From assembly GCF_015767675.1 (NCBI RefSeq), contig NZ_CP065217.1, forward strand, positions 248,001 to 312,000: DNA of 64,000 nucleotides. Reading direction: 5' to 3'. Origin of the DNA: Vibrio navarrensis. Lineage in GTDB: Bacteria; Pseudomonadota; Gammaproteobacteria; Enterobacterales; Vibrionaceae. Below, in pieces: positions 63,509-64,000 of the stretch. The position numbers and the translations under genes were made by a program. Within the stretch, counting starts at the first letter, position 1; the number at the start of each line of letters is the position of its first letter. The notes below the pieces were generated by a model. It saw nothing but the letters and a program-made list of their open reading frames with translations, searched no databases and had not been told where the DNA came from.

Positions 63509-64000
63509 TCAAAAACAGTACTGACGCATCGCTTTGCGCAAAATGTCGGTAGTCGGCTCGATAAAGTCAAAAGAGAGAAACTCATCGGGCTGATGCGCTT
63601 GATCAATCGAGCCCGGGCCAAGCACTAAGGTTGGACACAATTGCTGCAAAAACGGCGCTTCGGTGCAGTAGTTGACGGTTTGTGACTCGCTGCCGCACAG
63701 CTTTTCGACTCCGTGAATAAACGGATGGTCGTGCTGGCATTCATAGCCCGGGATGGGATCATGCAGTGGCACGATGTCAATCCGCCCCGGCCATTTGGCT
63801 TCGACCTCTTTGAGCGCGCCGCGCAGCAGATTATTGAGGCCATCAAGGCTGATGCCGGGCAGTGGGCGCACATCGTAATGCAGTTCACAGCAGCCACAAA
63901 TGCGGTTGGCACTGTCGCCGCCGTGGATGTGGCCGAGGTTGAGTGTCGGTCCGGGAATGGCGAACCCTGGGTTGTGGTATTCCTTAATGAGGCGATCGCG
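63509..64000 (-). CDS. argE: Acetylornithine deacetylase, C-terminal part (runs off the window)
   Basis: Hydrolyses N-acetylornithine to ornithine in arginine synthesis. The visible 163 codons form the C-terminal part of an M20-family peptidase: [37 protein letters not shown], the active-site region [20 protein letters not shown] and the metal-ligand [10 protein letters not shown]. This matches ArgE. The start and the catalytic N-terminal domain are outside the window. argE next to ppc with the arg operon beyond is the usual gene order. Confidence 0.93.
   Translation of the reverse strand, partial: RDRLIKEYHNPGFAIPGPTLNLGHIHGGDSANRICGCCELHYDVRPLPGISLDGLNNLLRGALKEVEAKWPGRIDIVPLHDPIPGYECQHDHPFIHGVEKLCGSESQTVNYCTEAPFLQQLCPTLVLGPGSIDQAHQPDEFLSFDFIEPTTDILRKAMRQYCF

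Overview
The window is a chromosomal stretch of a Vibrio, best fit V. vulnificus. This rests on AphA, MetJ, CytR, HslVU and L31 proteins that read as Vibrio orthologues, on a group 1-type wza-wzb-wzc capsule operon behind an ops/JUMPstart element, and on intergenic repeats like those I recall being described for the V. vulnificus capsule operon. The species call is an inference; the genus is fairly secure.

Layout. (1) 1-1241: partial IS1182-family transposase at the left edge. (2) 1250-1913: long leader with the JUMPstart/ops element, then a 19-gene rightward capsule locus to 23517. It holds export and control (wza, wzb, wzc), UDP-ManNAcA synthesis (wecB, wecC), an AT-rich strain-specific block (flippase, acyltransferase, two glycosyltransferases, Wzy polymerase), UDP-L-FucNAc synthesis (wbjB/C/D type) with a WbuB-like transferase, and a bacillosamine-type initiation set (GNAT, aminotransferase, PglC-like transferase, WbpM/PglF-like dehydratase). 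A four-helix-bundle gene sits between wza and wzb. (3) 23.5-36.4 kb: an accessory island of single genes or two-gene modules, each separated by the same repeat family: beta-CASP hydrolase, DUF4160/DUF2442 pair, pRiA4b ORF-3-like protein, MntA-HepT pair, large SNF2 ATPase, HI0074/nucleotidyltransferase pair. (4) 36.4-45.4 kb: galE and ugd (divergent), tpiA, a CHMI homologue, a DUF3135-like gene, a Cys-cluster HTH regulator, glpX, zapB, rraA, menA, several still separated by repeats. (5) 45.8-64 kb: ordinary core genome without the repeats: hslVU, ftsN, cytR, priA, rpmE, malic enzyme, metJ, metBL, metF, aphA, ppc and the end of argE.

The most striking feature is the repeat family, present at 16 intergenic sites between 1.3 and 45.8 kb. 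It is built from short CTAG-containing heptamers (CTAGGTT, CTAGAAC, CTAGTCC) and AAGAGCGG-like units. Most large copies have a purine-rich left arm and a pyrimidine-rich right arm, so each could fold on itself. The copies abut stop codons and often supply them: by my reading 9 of 16 genes ending at a repeat stop with TAG, against 4 of 36 other genes. One 101-bp direct-repeat pair brackets the four-helix-bundle gene, and an eight-unit heptamer array lies 39 bp before wzc. These make the repeats good candidates for recombination or slippage sites that vary the capsule and reshuffle the toxin-antitoxin-like island.

Regulatory sites that can be read directly include MetJ box arrays before metB and metF, a sigma-32 promoter before hslVU, a CRP-like site before cytR, and intrinsic terminators after most core genes.
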